DNA from: Methanospirillum stamsii
Lineage (GTDB): Archaea; Halobacteriota; Methanomicrobia; Methanomicrobiales; Methanospirillaceae
Assembly (NCBI RefSeq): GCF_003173335.1
Contig: NZ_QGMZ01000018.1
Location: 221,183 to 285,182 of the forward strand
Length of the DNA: 64,000 nt
Direction of reading: 5' to 3'
Made by a program: the position numbers and the translations under genes. The notes below the pieces were generated by a model. It was given only the letters and a program-made list of their open reading frames with translations. It did no database searches and had not been told where the DNA came from. Shown here in pieces: positions 26,643-34,549 of the stretch (positions are counted from its first letter, which is position 1; every line of letters starts with the position of its first letter).

Positions 26643-27071
26643 TTATTCGCCGGATTCATCATCATGACCGTGGGCGTGCCCGGCCTTTTCTTCCCAGGGT
26701 GAAAGTCCTTGTTTTATCCGGTAATCATTGATTGCCTGGTGAATCCCGTCTTCTGCAAGCACCGAGCAGTGCACCTTAACTGGTGGTAGTCCTTCAAGAG
26801 CCTCAACAACAGCCTTATTGGACATCTCCCAGGCTTCTTCCAGGGTCTTTCCCTTGATAAGTTCGGTTGCCATACTGCTTGATGCAATGGCAGCACCACA
26901 CCCGAAAGTCTGAAACTTCACATCGGTGATGATATTGTCTTTTACCTTGATGAAAATCCGCATGATATCCCCGCATGACGGGTTTCCAACCTCCCCAACA
27001 CCATCGGCATCTGGGATTTCTCCCTGGTTGCGGGGGTTCATAAAATGGTCCATTACTTTTTCACTATACAT
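26643..27071 (-). CDS. iscU: Iron-sulfur cluster scaffold protein IscU/NifU-N type
   Basis: A 142-residue scaffold on which Fe-S clusters are assembled from desulfurase sulfur. The three conserved cysteines are visible in GNPSCGD (about residue 33), FGCGAAIASSS (about 58) and HCSVLAEDG (about 101). The C-terminus is a His- and acid-rich tail (GHAHGHDDESGE) that could bind metal. It follows the cysteine desulfurase gene by 2 bases. The chaperone partners typical of bacterial isc operons are absent, as usual in archaea. Confidence 0.93.
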   Translation of the reverse strand: MYSEKVMDHFMNPRNQGEIPDADGVGEVGNPSCGDIMRIFIKVKDNIITDVKFQTFGCGAAIASSSMATELIKGKTLEEAWEMSNKAVVEALEGLPPVKVHCSVLAEDGIHQAINDYRIKQGLSPWEEKAGHAHGHDDESGE

Positions 27072-27073
27072 GG

Positions 27074-28261
27074 TTATGACCTCTTTTTCAGGTAATCAGC
27101 ATACAGGGGTGATATGGAACGGAGTTTCTCTACTGCTTTTTTAATTTCTTCACTAACATAGTTGATATCATCTTCTGTGTTCTCAATGCCAAGAGTAAGC
27201 CTGAGTGACCCATGTGCAATCTCAATCGGGACACCGATTGCCATGAGAACGTGGGATGGTTCAAGTGACCCGGACGAACAGGCACTCCCGGTTGAAGCAG
27301 CGATTCCTGCATGGTCTAGAAGAAGAAGCAGGGATTCACCCTCGATAAACTCAAAACATATATTGATGTTTCCCGGAAGTCTCTCTGTTTTATGGCCGTT
27401 CAATCTGCAATTCGGGATTTCCGTGAGAATCCGCTCAAGCAATCGGTTCCGTAAGTCCCGTATCCTGCTTGTTTTTAAATCCTGGTCCCGGACTGCCTTT
27501 TCTATTGCAGCACCAAGTCCGACAATACCCGGAACATTCTCTGTCCCTGCCCGTTTTCTCTTTTCCTGTGCTCCACCGTGCAGAAAGCTGTCAATCCTGA
27601 TTCCTTTCCTGATATACAGGGCGCCAGTTCCTTTCGGGCCATAGAACTTGTGTCCGGAAAGAGAGAGCAGGTCAATGTTCATGGTAGCAACATTGATGGG
27701 AACATTACCTATTGCCTGGACTGCATCGGTGTGGAAAAGTATGCCTTGCTCCCTGCATAATTTCCCGATTTCCGAAACCGGTTCTATTGTTCCGATCTCA
27801 TTGTTCGCAAACATCACGGATACCAGGATGGTCCTGTCTGTTATTGCTGCTTTCAGATCCTCCATCCTGACCTGACCATATTCATCAACCGGGAGGTAGG
27901 TGATATCAAATCCCTGTTTTTTAAGGTATTCACAGGTGTGCAGAATTGCGTGATGTTCTATCGCCGTGGTAATGATATGGTTTCCTTTTCCCTTGTGTGA
28001 AAATGCAGTGCCGATGAGAGCCCAGTTATCTGATTCAGTCCCTCCCGATGTAAAAAAAATCTCATCCGGTTTTGCACCGATGGCTGTTGCAACCTTTGCT
28101 CTTGCCTCATCAATTGCTACTCTTGAAATTCCAGCCAACCGGTATATTGATGATGGATTTCCATAGGATTGGGAATACCATGGGAGCATGGCCTGCACCA
28201 CTTCAGGATCCGTGGCTGTTGTAGCACTATGATCCATGTATACAGTCTTTTCACTGGCCAT
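27074..28261 (-). CDS. iscS: Cysteine desulfurase IscS/NifS
   Basis: A 395-residue PLP enzyme that removes sulfur from cysteine as an enzyme persulfide. It has the N-terminal YMDHSATTATDPEVV, the PLP-lysine motif SLSGHKFYGPKG (about 200), and the mobile catalytic loop TGSACSSGSLEPSHVL with the active cysteine (about 324). The CSSG context is typical of the IscS/NifS group, in contrast with the SufS-like domain in the 13749-16373 fusion. Flanked by the tRNA thiolase and the scaffold, it can feed both tRNA thiolation and cluster assembly. Confidence 0.95.
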   Translation of the reverse strand: MASEKTVYMDHSATTATDPEVVQAMLPWYSQSYGNPSSIYRLAGISRVAIDEARAKVATAIGAKPDEIFFTSGGTESDNWALIGTAFSHKGKGNHIITTAIEHHAILHTCEYLKKQGFDITYLPVDEYGQVRMEDLKAAITDRTILVSVMFANNEIGTIEPVSEIGKLCREQGILFHTDAVQAIGNVPINVATMNIDLLSLSGHKFYGPKGTGALYIRKGIRIDSFLHGGAQEKRKRAGTENVPGIVGLGAAIEKAVRDQDLKTSRIRDLRNRLLERILTEIPNCRLNGHKTERLPGNINICFEFIEGESLLLLLDHAGIAASTGSACSSGSLEPSHVLMAIGVPIEIAHGSLRLTLGIENTEDDINYVSEEIKKAVEKLRSISPLYADYLKKRS

Positions 28262-28270
28262 TGTCTGTCC

Positions 28271-29215
28271 CTATCTGGTTTGTTCCCTTACCTGATGAGG
28301 ATCGTTATCTAATGATGGCCTCCGGAGCACCATGCAGACCTGGCAAATTTTTCCTGACCCCGGCCATCCACAACCGGTACATGTCTGGTATGGCTCCCGC
28401 CTGAAAGTTCCACCCAGTTTTTCCCGGAGTTCTTCTTCGCAAAGAGCTGCATTTCTCATCGCCCCCGGATGCTCCCGCTCATACCGGTAAAGCAGGGTTC
28501 TTACCTCTCCCCGGAGTGATGTTATGGCATAGGGGCATTCCGGAAGATCCCGGAAAAAACCGGTAAGCATGGCATAAAGGGTTACTTCACGTTCACTGAC
28601 GCGTGCAAATGGTTTTATCCTCCGTGCATACCATGTCGAAGGCCCGTATCCGGCAAAGACTTTCTTCACATCTCCAGTGATTGCATTCATAAGAGCTGTC
28701 TGTGCATGATCATCCTGGTTGTGGCCGGTTGCGATAACCCGGATACCTTGTTCACGTGCCAGGATTTCAAGTGCCCGACGCCTGAGTATTCCGCAGATTG
28801 TGCAGGCATTCCGGTCAGATTCAGAGACGAGCGTATCCAGTGATGAGCCAAAAATATCCGAAAATGAGATGATATGGTGCTTGACTCCCAGTTTGCTGCA
28901 TGTATCTTCTGCAGCCCTGATGGTATCCTGCCGGTATCCCTCAATTCCTTCATCCACAGTCAGGGCAATGAACCGGCAGGGAATGTCCGCTTTGATCCTC
29001 GAGAAGACGGTGAGTAATGCAGTGCTGTCTTTGCCACCACTGAAAGCTATCCCGATAGTCTCCGGAAGGTCACTGATGGTGTTAAGGTACCTCATGACCT
29101 CTTCTTCGACAGATTGGATGAGATGATCTTTACAGAGGTGGGTCTTCTTTTCCCGGTCAAGGAATACTGCCGGGTTGTTACATTGGGAACAGAGGATCTT
29201 TTTGTTATCCGCCAT
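28271..29215 (-). CDS. tRNA 2-thiolation enzyme of the TtuA/Ncs6 family
   Basis: A 314-residue PP-loop ATPase that adenylates a tRNA uridine and replaces its oxygen by sulfur. The PP-loop FSGGKDSTAL is at about 59-68. CTICGILRRRAL (about 137) and GHNQDDHAQT are family motifs whose cysteines can hold a 4Fe-4S cluster. Both ends carry zinc-binding cysteines: CSQC with C-KDH near the N-terminus, and CTGCG with CQVC near the C-terminus. It overlaps by 11 bases the gene for a ubiquitin-like sulfur carrier, its expected sulfur donor, and precedes iscS. Confidence 0.9.
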   Translation of the reverse strand: MADNKKILCSQCNNPAVFLDREKKTHLCKDHLIQSVEEEVMRYLNTISDLPETIGIAFSGGKDSTALLTVFSRIKADIPCRFIALTVDEGIEGYRQDTIRAAEDTCSKLGVKHHIISFSDIFGSSLDTLVSESDRNACTICGILRRRALEILAREQGIRVIATGHNQDDHAQTALMNAITGDVKKVFAGYGPSTWYARRIKPFARVSEREVTLYAMLTGFFRDLPECPYAITSLRGEVRTLLYRYEREHPGAMRNAALCEEELREKLGGTFRREPYQTCTGCGWPGSGKICQVCMVLRRPSLDNDPHQVREQTR

Positions 29216-29399
29216 GTGATACCTGGATAATTCTTATGGTATCTTCTTCCTCCGGGATGGTATCTTCCGGGATTATCTCATCGCCTCTTGATACCAGGAC
29301 GGTGAGTGGGGAAATTCCCCTGGTTACCAATAGTGCCTCAATGGAATTTCCATTCACATCAAGAGTTATTTCAGATTTATCCGGAAGGATCAGGATCAT
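29205..29399 (-). CDS. Small ubiquitin-like sulfur carrier (MoaD/ThiS/SAMP type)
   Basis: A 64-residue beta-grasp protein ending in Gly-Gly, the site where a C-terminal thiocarboxylate is formed. The N-terminal strand pair (MILILPDKSEITLDVNGNSI) and the acidic middle (GDEIIPEDTIPEEEDTI) match MoaD/Urm1-like carriers. Its overlap with the tRNA thiolase gene indicates that it donates sulfur for thiolation, as TtuB does for TtuA. A role in molybdopterin synthesis is less likely because no moa genes are near. No activating E1-like enzyme is present in this window. Confidence 0.85.
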   Translation of the reverse strand: MILILPDKSEITLDVNGNSIEALLVTRGISPLTVLVSRGDEIIPEDTIPEEEDTIRIIQVSHGG

Positions 29400-29774
29400 T
29401 GGTATAAGTTTGGCATTAATTCGACATAGGTTTGATGATAACTGAATTTGAATAAAAAAAGATTTTCACTTCTTGCATAAACCATCATGTAGTTTATTAA
29501 ATGGTAAAATCCGATAAAACAGAATTTCTCTCTACACCTGTAAGGCCGAAAAAAAGGTAAAAAAAGTGAGAGATTAGTATGTGTGTTACTCATCAGGAGC
29601 TGGATGGGTTTATCATAAAGTGCCTTATGAAAAATGGCTGTTTAGATCTCTCAATAATCACCGATAGCAAGGTGGAATGGTGATTGTAGCGGTTACAATT
29701 CCTAAAAGCCGGATGTCAAAATTCAGGGGAACCCCTGAAAAAACTCTATAAAAAAGTGATTTATCGTATTTTTA
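29400..29774. other. Intergenic region between two minus-strand genes
   Basis: No gene is supported here. It should hold the promoter of the sulfur-relay operon; a TATA-like TTTTTTTATTC on the minus strand lies near 29448-29460. A strong hairpin at 29722-29739 follows the upstream ferredoxin gene. The open frame at 29396-29593 on the minus strand has no family features and looks spurious. Confidence 0.5.
29722..29739 (-). terminator. Hairpin downstream of the NapH-like ferredoxin gene
   Basis: TTCAGGGG-AA-CCCCTGAA is a perfect 8-bp inverted repeat 36 bases past the stop of the gene at 29775. On the minus strand two T-runs lie between the gene and the hairpin. Either element could end the transcript. 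Confidence 0.4.
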
Positions 29775-30533
29775 TTATTTCTTTCCTGCGAAAGAATACC
29801 GGATAACCCCTTCCGGGCAGATATCTGAACAACTGGCACAGAGAATACAATCCGGGTTTTCCATCTTATTTTGCCTGACCATTCCATGTACATCAAGCCC
29901 CATAGGACATTCTTGTACACATTTTTTGCAGTCAATACAGAGATCTGCTTCGGCATCAAGCTGAATGGCAGACCACCCAATCATGTTTCTGATTGCACGG
30001 CCGGCTACCATAATCCCCGCAATAGGGCAGACAACATGACATACCCCACGCTTTCCAGTGATGAACGCAATTACGAATATGAAAAAGAAGATCATCCCTA
30101 CCATCATCAGGACTTCCATTGAAGATATGGAGATCCCGTTTACCGTACCAAAGAACGGATCAATACCTTTGATTCCTCCGGCACTCATAAATGCATTTGC
30201 AATTGCTGCGAGCCAGAGCACGGAAATGACATATTTGATATAATTACGCCATCCTTCCTTTACCGTTCTCTTCATAACCGGTGAACAAAGTTCCTGCCAG
30301 GCTCCCATGGGGCAGAGCCATCCGCACCATAAACGGCCGAGAAACAGGGACAGAATGAATAACAGGACAAAGAGAATCATACTTCCTGATACTATGCCTT
30401 CGGAGGCCCCCATCATGATCACCACGGGCGAGACATAAAATATCGTCACCGGAATGAGAAGAAAAGTCAGGATAAGAATTGCTTTCCGAATCTTCTGTCT
30501 TGATGACTGGGCTGACTGGTTTTTCTCTACCAT
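29775..30533 (-). CDS. Membrane polyferredoxin of the NapH/MauN type
   Basis: A 252-residue membrane protein with about four hydrophobic segments. The loop GRLWCGWLCPMGAWQE (about 66-81) and the VCHVVCPIAG loop give two CxxxCP pairs. At the C-terminus are two 4Fe-4S motifs, CIDCKKCVQECP and CILCASCSDICPEG. NapH-type proteins pass electrons between membrane donors and soluble or exported acceptors. No nap, nos or mau genes are nearby, so the partner is unknown. A flavin reductase gene lies upstream in the same direction and may be its redox partner. Confidence 0.87.
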   Translation of the reverse strand: MVEKNQSAQSSRQKIRKAILILTFLLIPVTIFYVSPVVIMMGASEGIVSGSMILFVLLFILSLFLGRLWCGWLCPMGAWQELCSPVMKRTVKEGWRNYIKYVISVLWLAAIANAFMSAGGIKGIDPFFGTVNGISISSMEVLMMVGMIFFFIFVIAFITGKRGVCHVVCPIAGIMVAGRAIRNMIGWSAIQLDAEADLCIDCKKCVQECPMGLDVHGMVRQNKMENPDCILCASCSDICPEGVIRYSFAGKK

Positions 30534-30635
30534 ACCTGAATATATTAGGGCGGTTTACTTTTTGAAATCGTCTGTGAACCAGGGGTGATATGGTTTCTTA
30601 ACTCCGGTAAACCTGCCAGGCAAAAAAAAGACTGA

Positions 30636-31202
30636 TTATTTTTTAAACTGTTTTCCATCAGAAAATGCTTTGCCGATTTGTTCTCCGACATCAAAATACG
30701 CACTCTGGGCGTATACAATCGGGTTTATTTTGGTAATATCCGGTTTGCCATCGGTGACAACATCCTTGTCTGCATGAATTTCCACGACCTCTCCAATATA
30801 GAGCAGATGGCTTCCGCAATCAACACTCTGGAAGAGTTTACACTCCATATTAACCGGGCATTCTTTTGCGAGGGGAGCCGTTTTCAGTTTTCCGTAAAAT
30901 GATGTGAAAACTCCGGCCTTGTCTTCCTTTGCACCGGAGACAATCCCGCAATAATCACTCTCGATTACCTGCTTTGAAGTAGATATATTTAGGCTGAATG
31001 TGTTATTCTGGTCAATACCTTTTGCAGTATGCCTGATTTTGTTGATCGCAACGCATACCATGGGTGGTGCCATACAGGCAACTGTAGCCCATGCAGCGGT
31101 CATATAATTTGGTTTTCCATCAACATCTGCCCCGACAAGCAGGGTGGGCATAACACTCATAAACGGCATGGGGCCGAGGGTGACCTTCTCCATATGGTTC
31201 AC
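30636..31202 (-). CDS. Flavin reductase-like / flavoredoxin family protein
   Basis: A 188-residue FMN-binding split-barrel protein. TLLVGADVDGKPNYMTAAWAT (about 20-40), VCVAINKIRHTAKGI and FSLNISTSKQV are typical of the flavoredoxin subgroup, which is common in methanogens and sulfate reducers. These proteins bind FMN and shuttle electrons or reduce flavin, but the physiological partner is rarely known. It lies upstream of the NapH-like ferredoxin with a 102-base gap, so cotranscription is uncertain. An in-frame ATG three codons later is an equally good start. Confidence 0.88.
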   Translation of the reverse strand: MNHMEKVTLGPMPFMSVMPTLLVGADVDGKPNYMTAAWATVACMAPPMVCVAINKIRHTAKGIDQNNTFSLNISTSKQVIESDYCGIVSGAKEDKAGVFTSFYGKLKTAPLAKECPVNMECKLFQSVDCGSHLLYIGEVVEIHADKDVVTDGKPDITKINPIVYAQSAYFDVGEQIGKAFSDGKQFKK

Positions 31203-31319
31203 TTCGGGATAGAATTTATGAAAGATGATTCTTAAGAGTATCTTTCCAGACCGGAGGGTTCACAGACTGGTATGTTCATAAAAAAAGGGAGATGCAATAA
31301 TTACATCAGGTGTTTTTTC

Positions 31320-31784
31320 TCAAATCAGTTCCTGAACAGTAATGTTCAGGGTGTAGGTTTCCTCACTACCGGTGAGGTTTTCAAAGCTTCGCATGTTCAC
31401 CGCCGAGAAGGTCTGGTTTCCAACATCAACAGCCTTTAGAATCCACTCATGTATTCCACCAGCACCGGCCATCATCTGGGAAACTGCATCGGGGGTGTAT
31501 TCATCAGCAAGGATCTCAAGTCCGGATGAGGTGGTTACATTCCACATGTATCCTGTGGTTGGATTTTCATTTAGTGAGATCTGGACGGTTTCGTTCACGG
31601 TCATATTAAGTGCAGTAGTGTTCTGATCCGCAGTATAAGTAGCATTCAGGACAACGTCACTTTGTTCCGGAGTGAGAGTAGTGACATCAGCCTCGGAACT
31701 TTCTATGGTCAGTTCTGCATAGCATCCGGTTATAACCAGTGTTGCCATAACCAGTAAGATAAGACAAGATTCCAGTTTTACCAT
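31320..31784 (-). CDS. Secreted lipoprotein of the chagasin-like (I42) protease inhibitor family
   Basis: A 154-residue exported protein with lipobox VITGC near residue 21. The mature C-terminal about 100 residues have the chagasin loop signature NPTTGYMW, preceded by GETVQ-like NETVQISL. The later GAGGIHEWILKAVDVG matches the second inhibitory loop region, and the final strand is SEETYTLNITV. Family members block papain-like cysteine proteases. No such protease gene is in the window, so the target may be an envelope protease or one from other organisms. Confidence 0.82.
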   Translation of the reverse strand: MVKLESCLILLVMATLVITGCYAELTIESSEADVTTLTPEQSDVVLNATYTADQNTTALNMTVNETVQISLNENPTTGYMWNVTTSSGLEILADEYTPDAVSQMMAGAGGIHEWILKAVDVGNQTFSAVNMRSFENLTGSEETYTLNITVQELI

Positions 31785-31967
31785 AATTCATCATTATAAC
31801 GAGTCTCTTTTAATGTTTCTGGTAAATTTTCGTGTAAAGTTCATATTACATCGAAAATAGCGAGAAAATTGGGTTTCTTTTTAGCATTGTTCTGGTTTAT
31901 CAGATCCTGATGGACCTTACAAAAAGTAAGAGGTACTAAACAGGCGCATTATTGTTCATTCCATAAT

Positions 31968-32060
31968 ATGATCCTTTTTGTTTCTGCTGATGAGTTAATG
32001 AAAAAAGAGAATTTTCCTTTTCAGGAGAGCAATTATCCGGAAATGGAACTTATTGAATAA
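31968..32060 (+). CDS. Possible 30-residue upstream ORF or leader peptide
   Basis: An ATG at 31968 opens 30 codons ending 7 bases before the ATG of the winged-helix gene at 32068. The peptide is acidic (SADELMKKENFPFQESNYPE). There is no clear ribosome binding site. Its only support is its position directly ahead of a regulator gene. Confidence 0.2.
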   Translation: MILFVSADELMKKENFPFQESNYPEMELIE

Positions 32061-32067
32061 AGAGAAT

Positions 32068-32436
32068 ATGGCTCTGACTGAAGACGAGGTGCAGGCTCGC
32101 AGAAAAAACTGGCGTGAATTGTGCCATAATCAGACTGAACATGAGATATTATACTGCATTTCAAGTTTTCCCGATGGTGTCAGGGAGTCGAAAATTAAAA
32201 CCCAGATGCAGGATGTTTTCAAATATTCATTTCATGGCAACATTGAAACACATCTTAAATCTTTAGAGGCAAATGGCCTGATTTCAAAAGAGACAACCCG
32301 GAGTGGTGCCAGGATATGGCATGCAGACCAGTCCTCTGTTATTAAGCTGGTCCGGAAAGAACTTGAAGTATTGAAAGCCCGTGAATTAGAAATGCAAGAT
32401 TTTCATGCATATCTAGCAGATATGTATGGTGATTGA
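32068..32436 (+). CDS. Winged-helix DNA-binding protein
   Basis: About 122 residues from the ATG at 32068; a TTG at 32053 is an alternative. The region TEHEILYCISSFPDGVRESKI through HGNIETHLKSLEANGLISKE has the helix-turn-helix and wing pattern of archaeal MarR/ArsR-like regulators. The wing is TTRSGARIWHA. A long C-terminal helix (SVIKLVRKELEVLKARELEMQ) could dimerise. It precedes the larE-like gene in the same direction by 47 bases and might regulate it; the DNA target is unknown. Confidence 0.7.
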   Translation: MALTEDEVQARRKNWRELCHNQTEHEILYCISSFPDGVRESKIKTQMQDVFKYSFHGNIETHLKSLEANGLISKETTRSGARIWHADQSSVIKLVRKELEVLKARELEMQDFHAYLADMYGD

Positions 32437-32483
32437 ATTGGTCCGGCTGATGGGTTTTCATAAAAGAATGTCATTCAATTGAT

Positions 32484-33287
32484 ATGTCAACCAGCGAGAA
32501 ACTAAACAACTTAACTAAAATCCTTCGTAGCCATGCTCCTCTCCTCATTGCCTACTCCGGTGGGGTTGATAGTGCACTTCTGGCGGTACTTGCAAAAGAA
32601 GCCCTTGGGCCGGATAACATACAGTGTACTCTTGTTGACGGTCCGGAAGTTCCAAGGCGTTTGTTCCATGCAGCAGTAAAACTGGCCGGAGAAATTGGAT
32701 TGCCGCTCACCGTCCTCACCGGAACTCCGTTTTCTGATGAACTAAAGCGTTTGAATCCTTCCGATAGATGCAGGTTTTGTAAACTCGGAATTTTTAAGAT
32801 CCTTGATACTGCCCGGAAGAAATACCACTGCAATTATATTGCAGATGGTGCGAATGCATCTGATACTGGAGAAAACCGTCCGGGGATAGATGCATTTAGT
32901 TCCTGCGGGGTGATTCACCCGTTTATCATGGCCGGAATTACCAAACAGGATATCAGGACTATCTCAAAGGAGAAGGGATTATCTTTCTGGAACAAGCCAT
33001 CAGCAGCCTGTTTATATTCCAGGATTCCTTACGGGGATGAGATAACCGAAGAAAAACTGAGGATGATAGAAAAAGGGGAGGATATCCTGTCGGGCCTTGG
33101 GATATCCCAGCCAAGGGTCCGGCATCATGGAACCATAGCCCGTCTGGAAGTCCCTCCAGATGAGATGGAGATTATTTTTTCTGCCCGGAACAGGATTCTG
33201 GAGGAATTTAAGAGTTTGGGTTTCCTCTATGTTACTCTGGATCTCCAGGGATACCGTTCAGGAAGTATGGACGAGGTTTTAAAATAA
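32484..33287 (+). CDS. larE: LarE-like ATP-dependent sulfur transferase
   Basis: A 267-residue PP-loop enzyme. AYSGGVDSALLAVLAKEALG (about 23-42) binds ATP. CRFCKLGIFKIL (about 94) and NKPSAACLYSRIPYGDEIT (about 172-190) are LarE signatures; the cysteine in the latter corresponds to the residue that gives up its sulfur in Lactiplantibacillus LarE. LarE sulfurates the nickel-pincer precursor of lactate racemase. larA, larB and larC are not in the window, so in this methanogen it may serve another sulfur-insertion reaction. Confidence 0.85.
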   Translation: MSTSEKLNNLTKILRSHAPLLIAYSGGVDSALLAVLAKEALGPDNIQCTLVDGPEVPRRLFHAAVKLAGEIGLPLTVLTGTPFSDELKRLNPSDRCRFCKLGIFKILDTARKKYHCNYIADGANASDTGENRPGIDAFSSCGVIHPFIMAGITKQDIRTISKEKGLSFWNKPSAACLYSRIPYGDEITEEKLRMIEKGEDILSGLGISQPRVRHHGTIARLEVPPDEMEIIFSARNRILEEFKSLGFLYVTLDLQGYRSGSMDEVLK

Positions 33288-33344
33288 GATGGAATTTCCC
33301 GTCCAAATGTTATTTTTAAGGATATTTCGAGTCGTACTCCCTGG

Positions 33345-33665
33345 TTATTCTTTCTCTATGACCAGGTACAGGTCAAGATAAAAATTAATACGCTCTTCAA
33401 CCCGATTTTTTTCAGTTTTGGGATGGGTTACATAAAGTATGGTGTCGCCGGTCATTCCTTTCATGGTAAGCCATTCTCCTTCATGAAAGGTAAACATCTG
33501 AAGTTCACCCAGGGATCTAACAGATAATGTGCCCTGTTTTTTGAGGATTGAGAGGAATTTTGTATCTATCGGATGACTGAACGTAAACTCACTTACCAGA
33601 TATTCATCTGTGCATTTATTGGTATTCTTTCTTTGTATTACTCGCATATCTGTAAAATCAGTCAT
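33345..33665 (-). CDS. Conserved-looking hypothetical protein, about 106 aa
   Basis: I do not recognise a family. The 106-residue protein has no signal or TM segment. It reads as an alternation of predicted strands and helices (DEYLVSEFTFSHPIDTKF, GTLSVRSLGELQMFTFHEGE, DTILYVTHPKTEKNRVEERINFYLDLYLVIEKE) and has a single cysteine. It is convergent with larE, 57 bases away, and lies 31 bases upstream of the DedA gene in the same direction, so the two may be cotranscribed. Confidence 0.55.
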   Translation of the reverse strand: MTDFTDMRVIQRKNTNKCTDEYLVSEFTFSHPIDTKFLSILKKQGTLSVRSLGELQMFTFHEGEWLTMKGMTGDTILYVTHPKTEKNRVEERINFYLDLYLVIEKE

Positions 33666-33696
33666 ACCTGAGACTTTTCCATACGGAAATTATTGT

Positions 33697-34362
33697 TTAT
33701 CTGACCTTTTTTAATACACATGATCCAAAAAACCTGCATATCTCTATTAATACAGATCCTACGGCGATAAGAGATATCAGAATGATTGCAAGAGCAACAA
33801 GAGACATATTCTCTTTTACAATTGGGATACCCCCCAGGAAATATCCTGCCAGAAGGAATATGCTGACCCAGAGAATGCCCCCCGAGATGTTATATGCCAG
33901 GAATGTTCGGTACTGCATTTTACCCATTCCGGCTAGAAAGGGAGCGAAAGTCCTCACAAAAGGTGCAAATCGTGCGATAACAATCGTAATAGATCCATAT
34001 TTTTCAAAGTACAGGTGTGTTTTATCAAGGTGCTCTTTTCGTATCATTGGGAGGTTCATATCAATGATTTTATGACCGACATATCTACCGATAAAATAAT
34101 TAACCGAGTCCCCAAGAATTGCCGCAATATACAGGACACCAAGAAGGATTCCAATATTTAATATTCCCATTCCTGCGATTGTGCCGGTGACAAAGAGAAG
34201 AGAATCACCCGGGAGGAATGGTGTAATCACAAGACCGGTTTCACAGAAGATGATTACAAACAGAATTCCATATACCAGATTCCCATAGGTTTCAACAAGG
34301 CCGGGGAGATAATCATCCAAGTGAATAAAAAAGTCAAGCAATCTTGTGATCATTTCAAACAT
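33697..34362 (-). CDS. DedA family membrane protein
   Basis: A 221-residue membrane protein of the DedA/SNARE-associated family. Family motifs are CETGLVITPFLPGDSLLFVTG (about 42-62), GDSVNYFIGRYVGHKI (about 88-103), and RFAPFVRTFAPFLAGMG (about 129-145). These surround the re-entrant loops. DedA proteins include lipid (undecaprenyl-phosphate or phosphatidylethanolamine) transporters and are tied to membrane potential; the archaeal substrate is unknown. It is located just downstream of the mtr operon's end in the same direction. Confidence 0.88.
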   Translation of the reverse strand: MFEMITRLLDFFIHLDDYLPGLVETYGNLVYGILFVIIFCETGLVITPFLPGDSLLFVTGTIAGMGILNIGILLGVLYIAAILGDSVNYFIGRYVGHKIIDMNLPMIRKEHLDKTHLYFEKYGSITIVIARFAPFVRTFAPFLAGMGKMQYRTFLAYNISGGILWVSIFLLAGYFLGGIPIVKENMSLVALAIILISLIAVGSVLIEICRFFGSCVLKKVR

Positions 34363-34517
34363 GAAATTTACGTTTCTGATTATAAGATATTAGCAGTTTT
34401 TACTTGTTTCTAAAATTGTCCGTTCAGATGGAGATAAGATGATGATTCCGGTAGGACCTTAAAAAAGGTCACAAAACATGCCAAAAAACGATGAAAATGG
34501 CGGCTTTAAATTTAAAT

Positions 34518-34542
34518 AAGAAAAAACTCTGACTAAAAAAAA
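34518..34542 (-). terminator. T-tract terminator of the mtr operon
   Basis: Read on the minus strand, a T8 run (34535-34542) and a second T-run (34521-34526) begin 8 bases past the mtrH stop. Tandem T-tracts without a stable hairpin are the usual archaeal termination signal. Confidence 0.6.
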
Positions 34543-34549
34543 TACTGGT

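Noticed and set aside
29396..29593. 65-codon minus-strand frame upstream of the sulfur carrier gene
   Set aside because: Its composition looks non-coding, it overlaps the likely promoter and it has no domain.
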